From CAZZCN01 sp964652975 (lineage in GTDB: Bacteria; Bacillota; Clostridia; Saccharofermentanales; UBA5734): a stretch of 64,000 nt of DNA. The position numbers and the translations under genes are program-made. The notes under the pieces were generated by a model, which saw only the letters and a program-made list of their open reading frames with translations, was not told where the DNA came from and made no database searches. Location: positions 42,466-106,465 of the forward strand of contig CAZZCN010000001.1 in the NCBI GenBank assembly GCA_964652975.1, read 5' to 3'. This document shows, one piece after another, positions 37,801 through 46,659 of this stretch. Position 1 is the stretch's first letter. Each line of letters begins with the position of its first letter.

Positions 37801-38427
37801 AGTAGGAACATTATATTTTGTGGAAAGCCATTCAGGTGCACCAAGTCTGGTATACGGAAGAAGCAGATTGTCGGTACATATTCTAAAATTAATATATTTC
37901 CCTTTAGAAGTCCAATAATTGATAACAGCGTCTGTCTGAGACCAGTCATATACGCCGTCTTCCCTTTCAATCATAGCCCATGAAGTAGATAAGGAAATAT
38001 TTCCCACTTCTGGCATGTCTCCACTCCAGCCCAGGTCAAGGTGTCCTTCATAAGTTGGTTCTTCAAGCGCCACCCATCCCATTCCGGGGTTGTTTAACAA
38101 TTGTTCCGATCTTGTGGGGTAATAGGTGCTAACACCGCTTATGCTGACTGGTTTATCTATAACAATGGGTGTATCCTCGCCGGATTCAGACTGTGAACTT
38201 GAAGATGCATCGTTTGTTGAGTTCTCAGAAGCGGAAAAGTCAGTTGATGAACTGACATCAGACTGGCTGTTTTGTGACGAACCGCTTGATTTAATCGAGG
38301 AGCTTCCCGATGATCCATTGGAGTTTCCACTGTTTTGAAGGCAGGACACCATCAGCACAGTGCTTACAAAAAGACAAATCGAAACAGCAATCATTTTCTC
38401 AAATCTTTTGATTTTATTTCTTAACAT
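34885..38427 (-). CDS. Surface lipoprotein with DUF4832-type barrel and CBM-like repeats
   Basis: 1180-residue lipoprotein (lipobox M-V-S-C, Cys29), then a Ser-rich linker (30-90). Residues about 100-440 look like a TIM barrel of DUF4832/DUF4874-type proteins with GYGIWGEWHSG (Glu263) and NLGEFFGG (Glu371), two conserved acids spaced like a retaining glycosidase pair. A beta domain (about 445-560) and about four CBM4/9-like segments follow (from 570 to the end). It is a paralogue of the protein at 43166-46399. Enzyme activity is inferred and no substrate is known. The next gene upstream overlaps its start by 14 bases and GGAGGAG precedes the ATG, so expression is coupled. Confidence 0.75.
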   Translation of the reverse strand: MLRNKIKRFEKMIAVSICLFVSTVLMVSCLQNSGNSNGSSGSSSIKSSGSSQNSQSDVSSSTDFSASENSTNDASSSSQSESGEDTPIVIDKPVSISGVSTYYPTRSEQLLNNPGMGWVALEEPTYEGHLDLGWSGDMPEVGNISLSTSWAMIEREDGVYDWSQTDAVINYWTSKGKYINFRICTDNLLLPYTRLGAPEWLSTKYNVPTQTIMESGSINKVHDYLNPIYQQRLGLFLRKLMERYGSNSRIDVVEIRGYGIWGEWHSGYSYDSYDKRIAALQSIVNTWVKEWQGKKLLVVSASYEFKSEITPLVKYPKKYADFLKWSAFDYAMKQPEIAFRRDGIATALVEHDQHLFADVLRSGKRVPNLGEFFGGYYEHRDEVYGYTLTDIMNAMIYKMRPNYSTVLGWVPSAVIDQAKENHWVLDMGNRWFGYRLVVDKAEFNSEIAPGGTLKLDTAWYNDAMGRLWQKYKMKVYLLNDSGKEMLSYIDNSFDPTIALYGNVHNIRSEIKIPSSMAKGTYKIAVALVNEKGTPAIKLGIEGNDGSDRYIIGKVNVKSYPKAAALPKKLSATEMKSYKFESGAAYQISFSYKPGFSLKNYVFGDNTSGYYFKLTTSKGGINSTKGLTEWQDVSGVAGTKTVITKLDAFSDYKADWGSINYGSFTAYDFVVKKVKAVGEDFDDGLINETSPIIPIDFGVTSASSEMKRQIEDNVKEAFRKNYLLDGKDAMVMNIADFDDIDMARTNQDVFKMKPNTNYSLSFKFKALTETRSGGYYYLKLSDEVNGSVNARTIAKWLENPNTPAVNMNIDFRTGDESGFELVFGIRHSGMCSIDSIVLVERAAGSVISGGKMEKVTINKPRVQKITWPVQEGFEEGQFAATPFTMGASNWGRLTHAASELISGKYSLLGRQEYFSEWFEYAHSNPKLIKLKKNTNYEIKFKYKILENGKAGNFYYTTLRSTKGYTDTGAVTDTGFSTWTGTAGSTGIRRYSFNTGNYDDRFVIFGIFNGGAISADDIVITELGAPSAFNGKIDFEGGSLPLSLCNDGRIAGQGAIVTSQSNIVISGKYSVAASAMKGEEWHEFLNTDVGAIPLAKNGTYKVTFKYKILRGTQSDGYILFFARSNIGEVASDVGLKTFTGMPGDTGTIESVFTLKNFDDYTLVWSFHKDAAVAIDDITIVKQ

Positions 38428-41212
38428 TGTTTCTCCTCCTGATGATAAAATAAGTGCTTCCTCCGACTAAAGTGAATACCATTACCACAATGGCAATAAT
38501 TAGAGGGACGTTTGGAGGTGTTGTTTCTTCGTCGCCATTTCCAGTAGAACCTGATGTTACTGAGTTGTTTTTCGATCCCGAATTCGAGGATACTCCCGGC
38601 TCGTTTGAAGATGAGTCAATTTCAGAACTTTCATTTAATGATGATTCCTCACTGATCGATGTTTCACTGCTTTCGTCTATAGAACTTTCATCGGACCCGT
38701 CTGTCGAATCTGCAGATATAATCTGTCCAAAGACAATTGTCTTGTTAATTACTGGAGAAACGTTTTCGAATCCTGTACCTGCATCATCATGTGCTGTCGT
38801 CTGGTCAAGTATTGTATAATCAGGTTCTTCGCGAAAAATTACTATTTCGTTGTCTTCACGTATTATATTCTCGCCAAGTCCGGCCACTCCTGAGATTGAA
38901 AAATCACTTATGAGGACTGATGCGGTTCCCGTCTCCAGCCCGGTGACATTATGTATTCCAAATGCTATATAGCTGCCTGAGCTGTTGTGATTTGTGAAGG
39001 AAATCTCGGCGTAACGCTTTCCCCCACTTTCTGTTATGGTTGCAGAATCTATTTTGTTTGTAAAACTTGTGACAAATTTATAGTTTTTATCTATTCCGAT
39101 AAAAATATCATCTGCCGGAAGTCCGGAAGAATTTTTGATAAGAAATGTTAAAAATCCGCTGCCGCTTGGCGGAGATTCGATGTTAAAAGCGAACCGGATT
39201 TTGTATCTGTTACCCGGAGTCAGAACCACTCTTCTGTTGTTGGTCTGCATGTACTCTGTCCAGTCGCCTTCATATGGAAGGCTTCCTCTGACAGCAGTGT
39301 TGTTGTCAATTAGCTCACCTTCGCCTCCATTGCTGGTTAAAGCCATTGTAAGGAGGCCACTTGCACCAATCAGATCCGGAGCCAGAACCTGCCATTTTAC
39401 GGCGTTTTCATCTTCTTTAAGAACCAGAAAGTCATCCATTACGATTGTAGCGGTGCCATCTGTTTGAATAAGCATGTAGTCGCCTTCTTCGAAATTTTTA
39501 ACGAGGAAGGAAGCAGTCACTATGTCGCCTTCCTTAGTAATCGAGTATATTGCGTCCGGGCTAGTATCAACTGCCGCGAGTGTTTTGGGATCCCAGTGCA
39601 CCCAGTAGGTGAATCCATTATCCTGTTGATTAATCTGGAAGTAGAGGAATTTAAGATTAGCTGATTCTGTCAGCTTGTATTTAAATGAAATTACTGACTG
39701 CGACCCGGCAGCAAATTTGAGTTCTGTATGTGTGGAACCCAGCAAAGCATCAATGGCAGGTGTGAATGCAGTGTATTCCAATGAAATTCCGTTGATTGAA
39801 TTTGCAGAATCTATAAAATTCAATTTCTGACCTGCATGCCAGAAATATGTGTTCTGATAAAGATTGTCCGGCTTGGTACGCGATGAAAGTGTCAGATTGT
39901 CAAAACCCTCCTTGTATTGGATTGTGGTTTCGCTGGCCTGATTCAAAGTAATCTCGTCGAAGCTTATCTGTCCATTTTGTCCTGCGCCTTTGAATATCAG
40001 ATATGAATTGTCAAGTGTCGCTTCAAATATGAATGAAGCATAACAATATCCCCTGTTATCGTTTCTAATCATATAAGTTGCACCGATGCTGGAATCTATC
40101 ACTTCAAATGTGACAGGATTGAAATGAACCCAATAACCGAAACTGCTGTCATTTTCGTATTCAAAAATCATTTTGTCAACATCGGTATTGGTTCTGTATT
40201 TAAAAGTTGCTATATATTTTTTCCCTTTTTCCATCGCTAGTTCTGAAGCAGATGATCCGAACAATACTGTATCATTGTCCGAGCTCAGAAGGTAATCAAT
40301 CATTTTGCCACCGGCTATAACATCAGTTGTTGCAAAGGCAAGTGACGGGGCGCTGTTCCAGAAAGCAGTTTTCCGGAAAAACTCCAGACCCCTGTCCGGT
40401 GCAGCAATATCTATTGTTTCAAACCCTTCGGTTACAACTGATTCTCCGGATGTCACGTCAATTGTTCCCGAACTGACTCCAGTCTTTCCAGGCATCACAG
40501 GACCGGGGTCATCTGTTATCCTGGTAAGTGTAACATCATCCACTGACATTGCTCCCAAGCCGTTTATTCCAAATCCTACCATTAATTCGGCGTCTGATGA
40601 AGTGAACATCAGAGTTACTGTGTAGGTGTTGTCTGCGATTTTAGTTATTTCGTATGAACCGTTTTGAGTAAGTACAACGCTTTTAGGTGTTACCGTTGTA
40701 GCGTTTGCACCAAGCCAGTGAATATATGTGGGCCAGTTTCCGCCTGCGGTGGTCTCGATCTGCATATAATAGCGGTCGGTCTGGGCAACACTGAATTCTT
40801 TAATTGTGGCTTGTAACTTGTACGAAGTGTTCTTCAATATAGGCAATTCAGATGGCGAAGTGGTCGATACAAATGTGTTCCAACCGCCATCAGTATTGTC
40901 GTAATACATTGATTTTGTTCCGGTTATGACTTTATTCGATTCTGTAGTGATCAAGGAATTACCATGTCTCACCCAAAATGCCGTGTCATTGAAAATATCT
41001 GTCTTTCCCTCAAAATTCTCAGTCCAGACAGTCTGCTCAACTGTCATGGCTGAAATATTAATATTTGAAAGCCCTCTGAATACGGTCAATGTAAGTAACG
41101 CTACCAGGAATAACGCAAGCAGTCTTCTTCTCTTTTCGGGTATGCTAAACCTGTAAATTCTGTTCAGTAAAACAATATGGCTGATTTCTCGAGGGAAAAA
41201 CTTGTTTTTCAT
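38414..41212 (-). CDS. Membrane-anchored protein with four CBM-like domains
   Basis: 932 residues; no catalytic domain recognised. A signal segment lies at about 28-56, unusually far in, after a basic N-terminus. Then come four roughly 170-residue beta-sandwich units (about 60-230, 255-430, 435-600, 605-775), each ending in a D-D-V/E-I-T-type strand and containing FWVRHG- or FWHAGQ-like motifs, similar to CBM4/9. A Ser/Glu-rich linker (about 810-890) and a C-terminal membrane helix (about 898-922, tail RRRNNVKK) follow. It probably captures polysaccharide on the cell surface. AGAGGAG lies 9 bases before ATG. Confidence 0.75.
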   Translation of the reverse strand: MKNKFFPREISHIVLLNRIYRFSIPEKRRRLLALFLVALLTLTVFRGLSNINISAMTVEQTVWTENFEGKTDIFNDTAFWVRHGNSLITTESNKVITGTKSMYYDNTDGGWNTFVSTTSPSELPILKNTSYKLQATIKEFSVAQTDRYYMQIETTAGGNWPTYIHWLGANATTVTPKSVVLTQNGSYEITKIADNTYTVTLMFTSSDAELMVGFGINGLGAMSVDDVTLTRITDDPGPVMPGKTGVSSGTIDVTSGESVVTEGFETIDIAAPDRGLEFFRKTAFWNSAPSLAFATTDVIAGGKMIDYLLSSDNDTVLFGSSASELAMEKGKKYIATFKYRTNTDVDKMIFEYENDSSFGYWVHFNPVTFEVIDSSIGATYMIRNDNRGYCYASFIFEATLDNSYLIFKGAGQNGQISFDEITLNQASETTIQYKEGFDNLTLSSRTKPDNLYQNTYFWHAGQKLNFIDSANSINGISLEYTAFTPAIDALLGSTHTELKFAAGSQSVISFKYKLTESANLKFLYFQINQQDNGFTYWVHWDPKTLAAVDTSPDAIYSITKEGDIVTASFLVKNFEEGDYMLIQTDGTATIVMDDFLVLKEDENAVKWQVLAPDLIGASGLLTMALTSNGGEGELIDNNTAVRGSLPYEGDWTEYMQTNNRRVVLTPGNRYKIRFAFNIESPPSGSGFLTFLIKNSSGLPADDIFIGIDKNYKFVTSFTNKIDSATITESGGKRYAEISFTNHNSSGSYIAFGIHNVTGLETGTASVLISDFSISGVAGLGENIIREDNEIVIFREEPDYTILDQTTAHDDAGTGFENVSPVINKTIVFGQIISADSTDGSDESSIDESSETSISEESSLNESSEIDSSSNEPGVSSNSGSKNNSVTSGSTGNGDEETTPPNVPLIIAIVVMVFTLVGGSTYFIIRRRNNVKK

Positions 41213-41273
41213 TCGGGTTATCTCCTCTTTTGGTATTTGTTATTTTTCTAAAATTATTTTACTTAAAGTATGC

Positions 41274-41312
41274 CAGTAATTAGTGCTAATTTAATTTTAA
41301 CACTAATTACTG
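41274..41312. other. 12-bp perfect inverted repeat between surface genes
   Basis: Arms CAGTAATTAGTG (41274-41285) and CACTAATTACTG (41301-41312) around a 15-base loop; with a two-base bulge the stem extends through AGTAT/ATACT to about 17 pairs. It lies in the gap between the dockerin gene and the CBM gene and is not followed by a T run, so it may be an mRNA processing or stabilising hairpin, not a terminator. Confidence 0.7.
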
Positions 41313-41386
41313 ATACTATGCATACAATTGATACTTAAAATGGCAATTGATGATTTGATAATTGAAGCAATTATATTTGCTTTAGG

Positions 41387-43063
41387 TCAATTGACAATCA
41401 ACTGAATGTTCAACATATGGCTCTTAATCAGTCCCAGATCAGCAACTGTGACACCATTTATTCCGTCAACGTCTGCAGCTGCAAGTCCATCACCGGTAAG
41501 TGTGATAAGTGTCACCAGATGTTTTTTCAACGTAATAAGATCGCTGATGCTGATTTTGTTGTCCTGATTGACATCGCCTTTCATTATCGGTTGTACTACA
41601 TTAAACGTTACATTTGCTGTAAAATTTGTTGTTGTATATCCGTCATTTACACTTATTGTTATCTGCTCCGTGCCTACAGCGTCTATGTTGGCTACATAAC
41701 TGAAAGATTTTCCGTCAGGTGCAACAGTCATTGTTCCTTTAGCTGTTAGACTATCGTATGTGTATGTGAAAGTACTGTCCTCAGGGTCTGTGACATTGAC
41801 TGTTCCGTTATAAGTTTCGCCGGGGTTCACGCTGAAACTTACTGTTGTCGGATCTATTGAAGGCGCTGTATTCGATGTAACAGGCGCTGCTGCTGAATAG
41901 CTGGGAGCCGTGCTGCCTTTGTAAAGCGCTATATCATCGATTGAAAGATATCCACCACCATATGCTCCGATAAAAAAGCTGTCGAAACTTGCTGCGTAGT
42001 CAAGAACAAAAGTAACTGTAACTATTTTACCGGCTCCGTCATTCTCAACTTTGTATTGCGAAATATTAACTAATTTGTCCATCCACGTGGCTTGCAGGTT
42101 ATTGTCCATACCGATAAACATATCTTGTGCAGTTCCAGGAGCATCGAGCATAAGGTAGAAAAAATGCGTCGTTGTCTGCAACACTTTTGCTCTGAACTTT
42201 ACTGTATATGACTGCCAGCCTGGTGCACTTGTCAAAGGTGTTGTAAGAAGCCCTGCCCATGCATCAACAAACGTATTTGGATAACCTGCTTTTACGGATT
42301 TGTTGCCGTTTAATACTTCTGAAGTTCTTCCAATCAATCTTGCTGTGCTGTCATCAATTGTTCCAAGCAATGCAGAGTCATATCTTGTCTGATATGCTCC
42401 AAATCCGCTCTCAAAGCTGCTTCCGGCAATGAGCTGCTGTCCGTTTGGACGCTCGTATGACGGTACATTCTGTCCTGCAAATATTGAAAAGTCATCAATG
42501 GTTAAGCTGGCAGTTGCAGAGAGTACTTTGGCTTCAAGTTGAAAATACGTATTGGGTCCATTTGTTGCGGTAAAACTGTATTCGATGTATTTATATGTTC
42601 CACAATCCTGATAGTAGCTTGAAAGTATGTTTTGACTATCCAGTGTATTTCCGTATCCTGCATCAATCTGCAGAAAGCTGTCCCTAGCCCAGTTGCCATT
42701 GTTGTGCTGAGCCATGTGCAGATGAAAAATATCCGTGCTTCTGTACTTCATGGCTATCGTATAAATACCGCCGTCGTCCATTGCAAAATCGCCAACGGAA
42801 CTCCCACCTAATATTGTCCATGTAGCTACAGTGGGTGTGAACTTAAAAGAACGCGATCCATTGATTGCATCCGAGCCTGTTACATAACTTCCTGCACCTT
42901 GTTGCCAAAGTATTGTGTCACTGAAAAGTGAACTTCCGAACTCCATACCGGCCTGATAAATAAGCTGTGTCTCTCCTGCGGCTGCTACAGGAACAAATAT
43001 TGATACAGTTGTGATTAACATTGAAGCAATAAGAACTAGCGAGATTGATAGCAATTTTGTCAT
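41387..43063 (-). CDS. Secreted dockerin protein with CBM-like domains
   Basis: 558 residues: signal peptide (1-29), two CBM4/9-like units (about 30-200 and 210-390; FSDTILWQQGAG, ending LTIDDFSIF and LSIDDIALYK), a cadherin/Ig-like domain (about 395-490; AGT-DPEDSTFTYTYD type), and a C-terminal type I dockerin (about 492-555). The first calcium loop DVNQDNKISISD is canonical; the second has Ile at position 5. It should be bound to a cohesin of the cellulosome and carry its binding modules there. No catalytic domain is seen. GGAGGA lies 6 bases before the chosen ATG. Confidence 0.85.
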   Translation of the reverse strand: MTKLLSISLVLIASMLITTVSIFVPVAAAGETQLIYQAGMEFGSSLFSDTILWQQGAGSYVTGSDAINGSRSFKFTPTVATWTILGGSSVGDFAMDDGGIYTIAMKYRSTDIFHLHMAQHNNGNWARDSFLQIDAGYGNTLDSQNILSSYYQDCGTYKYIEYSFTATNGPNTYFQLEAKVLSATASLTIDDFSIFAGQNVPSYERPNGQQLIAGSSFESGFGAYQTRYDSALLGTIDDSTARLIGRTSEVLNGNKSVKAGYPNTFVDAWAGLLTTPLTSAPGWQSYTVKFRAKVLQTTTHFFYLMLDAPGTAQDMFIGMDNNLQATWMDKLVNISQYKVENDGAGKIVTVTFVLDYAASFDSFFIGAYGGGYLSIDDIALYKGSTAPSYSAAAPVTSNTAPSIDPTTVSFSVNPGETYNGTVNVTDPEDSTFTYTYDSLTAKGTMTVAPDGKSFSYVANIDAVGTEQITISVNDGYTTTNFTANVTFNVVQPIMKGDVNQDNKISISDLITLKKHLVTLITLTGDGLAAADVDGINGVTVADLGLIKSHMLNIQLIVN

Positions 43064-43165
43064 TTTGAATCCTCCTCTGTTTAATGATAGTTTCTCCATT
43101 TTGAACCCTCCTTCTGCTAACTTTTTTGCATTATTTATATTTCTATTTCGATTGAATCCAACCTT

Positions 43166-46100
43166 TTAATTCATAACTCCTTTTATATCAATTGCATCAA
43201 TGTATGTATTTGTGTTTTCAAGCAATGTGATCGTGACCGAGTGTGAGGTGTTCGAAAGTACAGGGCTTGTAAACACATCAGCCATGTATGCGCTGTTATG
43301 AGCTGTTGTGTATAGGTTTACAGTATATTTTGTTCCATCAATATTCACTTCAATTGTACCTTGTGATGGCGAACGGTATCCAATAATACGGAATGCCGTA
43401 CCGGTAAAGCTGAATTGTGCGGTTGATCCTTTAACATACGATTTCCTCGCCCTGTTGAGAGTAAATACATTCGATAGAGCTGTCGCCTGTGTTATCCAAT
43501 TTCCCTGATATGTTATTTTCGAATTGTTCTGTTCATAGCGTGTGCTGCCTGTCATGTCGGCCGGAGTGAATCCTGCCTGATTTTTGAGCCTTATATTGAG
43601 TTCGTCAATAATTATTCTTCCGGAATAGTTACTGTCGACCTCATGTATGCCAAAATCCATAAGCAGCGTGTTGCTGGTTGGTGTAATTTCAAAAGAATAA
43701 TCCTTGATGATACTGTCTGCAACATTTTCAAGATTAGCTGAGAAAGGCCATACGTTGGAATCCTTTTCTTTCATATCGATATAAAAACTTCCGCTTGCTT
43801 TCTCAAGAACCTTATACTTGAAGCTGATTACATATGTTGAACCGCTGAGGAATTGAGTCATAGTCGGCTGCGTTCGTGCATAGACAAAAAATCCTGTGTC
43901 GATATAATCAGCTGCTTCAATTGTGCCCAATAGCGAAGATTTACCTGATATGACTTCGCTTCCCTTGGTTGTCATCTTGCCCCATCTCCAGATAAAGGGG
44001 TCGATTATCGAGCCTGTAAACGACATTGACTCAAAACCTTCTCTTGCAGGTATCGTGCCACTCGGAGCCGCGGGTGCTGCATTTCTTAGTGAAGTGTAGT
44101 TCGACCCTGTTATATAGTTCCCTGCGCCGTTATCAACAACGATAACATTGTCAATATAGTATTTTCCATCATTATGCATTCCAAATGTCAGATTTTGGAC
44201 AGAAGAACCTGTAGATACGTTAAAAACCTTGTTGTTTTCGGCTGCATCTTCTCTTTCATACCATTCAAACGCCCTGGCAGAACCATAATTGACGTACATA
44301 TATGCACCTATTCCGGTGTTGTCCTGTGGAAGTGAATTGGTTCCGTTAGATCCGGAAGTGTAAGCGGTCATGGTTTTTGTCTTGAAAGAGATTGTATAAT
44401 TCTTATTTGCGGCAAGAGAAATGCTGGCGCCACTCTGATCGCCGGTTGTTGCTGTATGAGATATCTCAATACGGCTGTTTGTTCTTACAGCGCCGTTAGA
44501 AGCGGTTCCTGATACGCTGAAGGCTCCAAGCGATGAATTGAAGTCATATTGTGTAGCTGAAACTGTTCTTATAGTACAGTCACTTGGTGTTATTGTTCCA
44601 AAATTTACAGACCCGATTTCTACTTTATAATTAGCATCATTTCCTGTTGTAAAAATAAAGCTCTTATATCCGGTCTGCTGTGATACATCCTGCCAGGAAG
44701 ATGTAAACGCTGTGTTTCCACCGCTTTTGACTGCAAAATAGTATCCATTTGCATTATCCGCAATAAGGTCAAAGCTTGAAAGGGTTTTACCCGGGAGATA
44801 TTTGAAGGATACCTGATATGATGTATTGGCGGCTAGGGCTGTTTGAGAAAGTGCAGAATAAGTCAGCAGTGTCTCACCGTTAAGGGTTGCCGGTGTACTG
44901 TTCCCGATAATAACATTGCCTATTGAATAAATTTTTGATGTGCCTATCTCGCCTGCATTGCCAAGTCTCGTCTGAGGAACATGATTTGTGTTGTCCACTA
45001 TGGCAACTGCAATCTTATATGTATTGCCTGTTACGTTAGAAGGGATGGCAAAATCTGTTATAAATTCAACCTGTTCACCGTTTAGTACCGAAGTGAAATC
45101 ACTCTGTGCATTTACTGTAGATGCAATGATATTATTGCTTATATCCATCAGATAAACGGCCAGTTTATGGTCGTACCAGAAACGTCCAACTCCGGAATTG
45201 CTGAATGCCGTACGCACTTTAAGCGTACTTCCCGCATTGATTCCACCGGAGTATTCGGCCTTGTCAACCGCCAATCGATATCCCATTTTTTGGTTCGTCC
45301 TGTCAACATATCCTGTCTGATTTGAAACAACCTTGACAGCTTCAATCGCTGTCCATCCTACAATTGTTGCATAATTTGGTCTCAGTTTGAAAATCATGTC
45401 ATCTGTTGCCGTTGTCCAGTTTCTGTTCAAGGCGTTTGCATCAAGATTAGCTGCATTTTGCTGAATTTCTGCCATCAAAGGTAATTTTTTGCCTGATTTA
45501 ACAAATTCTGCAAGTAACTTTTCATCTGTTTTATAATAAGAAAATCCGTCACGTCTGAAACTCAGACTCGGCAGCTTCATGCCGTAATCAAATCCTGACC
45601 AGCTAAGATAATTGGCATAGTTTCTCTTAGCATCTGTTGATGAAGTGTCATATGCTCCCATATACTCGCCGGCACAGCTAAGAACCATTACCTTGCCTTT
45701 GGAAGCGAACGCGGTGACCCACTTTCCGATTATCGCGGTCAAATTGCTGATTCTCTGTGCGGAGCTGTCAAAAGCGACTCCCGAATGCCATTCACCCCAT
45801 GGTCCGTACCCTCTGATCTCCACAACCTCGACATTTTTGTTGTCGCCATATTTCGCGACAAGTTTGGCTAGAAAAGTGTCCAGTGCATTCTGATAGTCAA
45901 CACCTCTGACATCAACCATCTTAACGGTATTGACGGGCAGGTTGCCGAACTCGGCTGCAACGTCGGTTCTGGTCACATAACTTACATTCACCCAGTCAGG
46001 TACACCTTTATATGTATACGGCAAAAGAAGTGTGTCTGTGCATATTCTCAAGTTTATTTTTTTACCTTTGGCAACCCAGTAATCTATTGTGTTATCTATT

Positions 46101-46399
46101 GTTGAAAAATCATATTTGCCTTGTTTGGGCTCGATTAAAGCCCATGAAGTAGAAAGTCCTACAGTGCCTATCTCTGGAAAATTGCCGCTGTTGCCTAAAT
46201 CCGGCTGTCCTGCAAAAGTGGGTTCCTCTAAAACTACAAGGCCCATTCCGTCATTCCCTAGATTGCCAGAAATTTTCTGTGGATAAACTGTAACCACATC
46301 GCGTTGAATGTCAACTGCCCAGACTGCAATCACTGCTGAAATAATAATTGATAAAGTCAAAACATAAGCAAGTACTTTAATTGGTTTTCTCATCATCAT
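43166..46399 (-). CDS. Secreted DUF4832-type enzyme-like protein with CBM-like domains
   Basis: About 1077 residues, secreted (signal 1-29), without lipobox, dockerin or C-terminal anchor. The barrel (about 35-380) contains GYGPWGEWHSG (Glu203) and PLMAEIQQ (Glu311), matching the acids of the paralogue at 34885-38427. Then come a beta domain (about 385-490), CBM-like segments (about 500-650, 650-770, 780-930) and a C-terminal jelly-roll (about 955-1075; VFTLNRARKSYVKG, TYIDAIDIKG). It is the first gene of the second locus, divergent from an AraC regulator. Three ATG codons in a row follow AAGGA; the first with workable spacing is used. Confidence 0.75.
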   Translation of the reverse strand: MMMRKPIKVLAYVLTLSIIISAVIAVWAVDIQRDVVTVYPQKISGNLGNDGMGLVVLEEPTFAGQPDLGNSGNFPEIGTVGLSTSWALIEPKQGKYDFSTIDNTIDYWVAKGKKINLRICTDTLLLPYTYKGVPDWVNVSYVTRTDVAAEFGNLPVNTVKMVDVRGVDYQNALDTFLAKLVAKYGDNKNVEVVEIRGYGPWGEWHSGVAFDSSAQRISNLTAIIGKWVTAFASKGKVMVLSCAGEYMGAYDTSSTDAKRNYANYLSWSGFDYGMKLPSLSFRRDGFSYYKTDEKLLAEFVKSGKKLPLMAEIQQNAANLDANALNRNWTTATDDMIFKLRPNYATIVGWTAIEAVKVVSNQTGYVDRTNQKMGYRLAVDKAEYSGGINAGSTLKVRTAFSNSGVGRFWYDHKLAVYLMDISNNIIASTVNAQSDFTSVLNGEQVEFITDFAIPSNVTGNTYKIAVAIVDNTNHVPQTRLGNAGEIGTSKIYSIGNVIIGNSTPATLNGETLLTYSALSQTALAANTSYQVSFKYLPGKTLSSFDLIADNANGYYFAVKSGGNTAFTSSWQDVSQQTGYKSFIFTTGNDANYKVEIGSVNFGTITPSDCTIRTVSATQYDFNSSLGAFSVSGTASNGAVRTNSRIEISHTATTGDQSGASISLAANKNYTISFKTKTMTAYTSGSNGTNSLPQDNTGIGAYMYVNYGSARAFEWYEREDAAENNKVFNVSTGSSVQNLTFGMHNDGKYYIDNVIVVDNGAGNYITGSNYTSLRNAAPAAPSGTIPAREGFESMSFTGSIIDPFIWRWGKMTTKGSEVISGKSSLLGTIEAADYIDTGFFVYARTQPTMTQFLSGSTYVISFKYKVLEKASGSFYIDMKEKDSNVWPFSANLENVADSIIKDYSFEITPTSNTLLMDFGIHEVDSNYSGRIIIDELNIRLKNQAGFTPADMTGSTRYEQNNSKITYQGNWITQATALSNVFTLNRARKSYVKGSTAQFSFTGTAFRIIGYRSPSQGTIEVNIDGTKYTVNLYTTAHNSAYMADVFTSPVLSNTSHSVTITLLENTNTYIDAIDIKGVMN

Positions 46400-46448
46400 A
46401 ATCATTCCTTTCTAATTATACGTTTGCCGTATCACTACAAAAATCAAT

Positions 46449-46482
46449 ATTATATATATCCCTCTATTGTGTATTATGACAA
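46449..46482 (-). promoter_or_regulatory. Possible promoter of the second carbohydrate locus
   Basis: TTGTCA (46477-46482) on the minus strand with TATATA 18 bases or TATAAT 22 bases downstream, about 50 bases before the first surface-protein gene. The poor spacing fits an activator-dependent promoter. Confidence 0.4.
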
Positions 46483-46507
46483 TAATTTATGGATATTATA
46501 ATACAAT

Positions 46508-46637
46508 TATGTTGATGTTATTTGCACTTATGTTGCATGCGGATTTTTTATATGATATTATGTTGATTGATATTGCACTTATGATGTATATTTATCACAT
46601 ATATGATATTATGATGTTAATTCAGTTATAATACTTG
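46508..46637. repeat. 51-bp direct repeat in the AraC/locus intergenic region
   Basis: Unit 1 (46508-46558) and unit 2 (46559-46609) both begin TATGTTGAT, share TTGCACTTATG and end ATATGATAT, with about three quarters of bases equal; a partial third unit begins at 46610. The tract lies between the divergent AraC regulator and the first enzyme gene and reaches the -10 region of the regulator. Confidence 0.7.
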
Positions 46638-46659
46638 TAATTGGAAGGAAATAAATGAT

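Noticed and set aside
46508..46637. Direct repeats considered as CRISPR or attachment site
   Set aside because: Units are adjacent with no spacers and are degenerate; the position between divergent genes fits regulatory DNA better.
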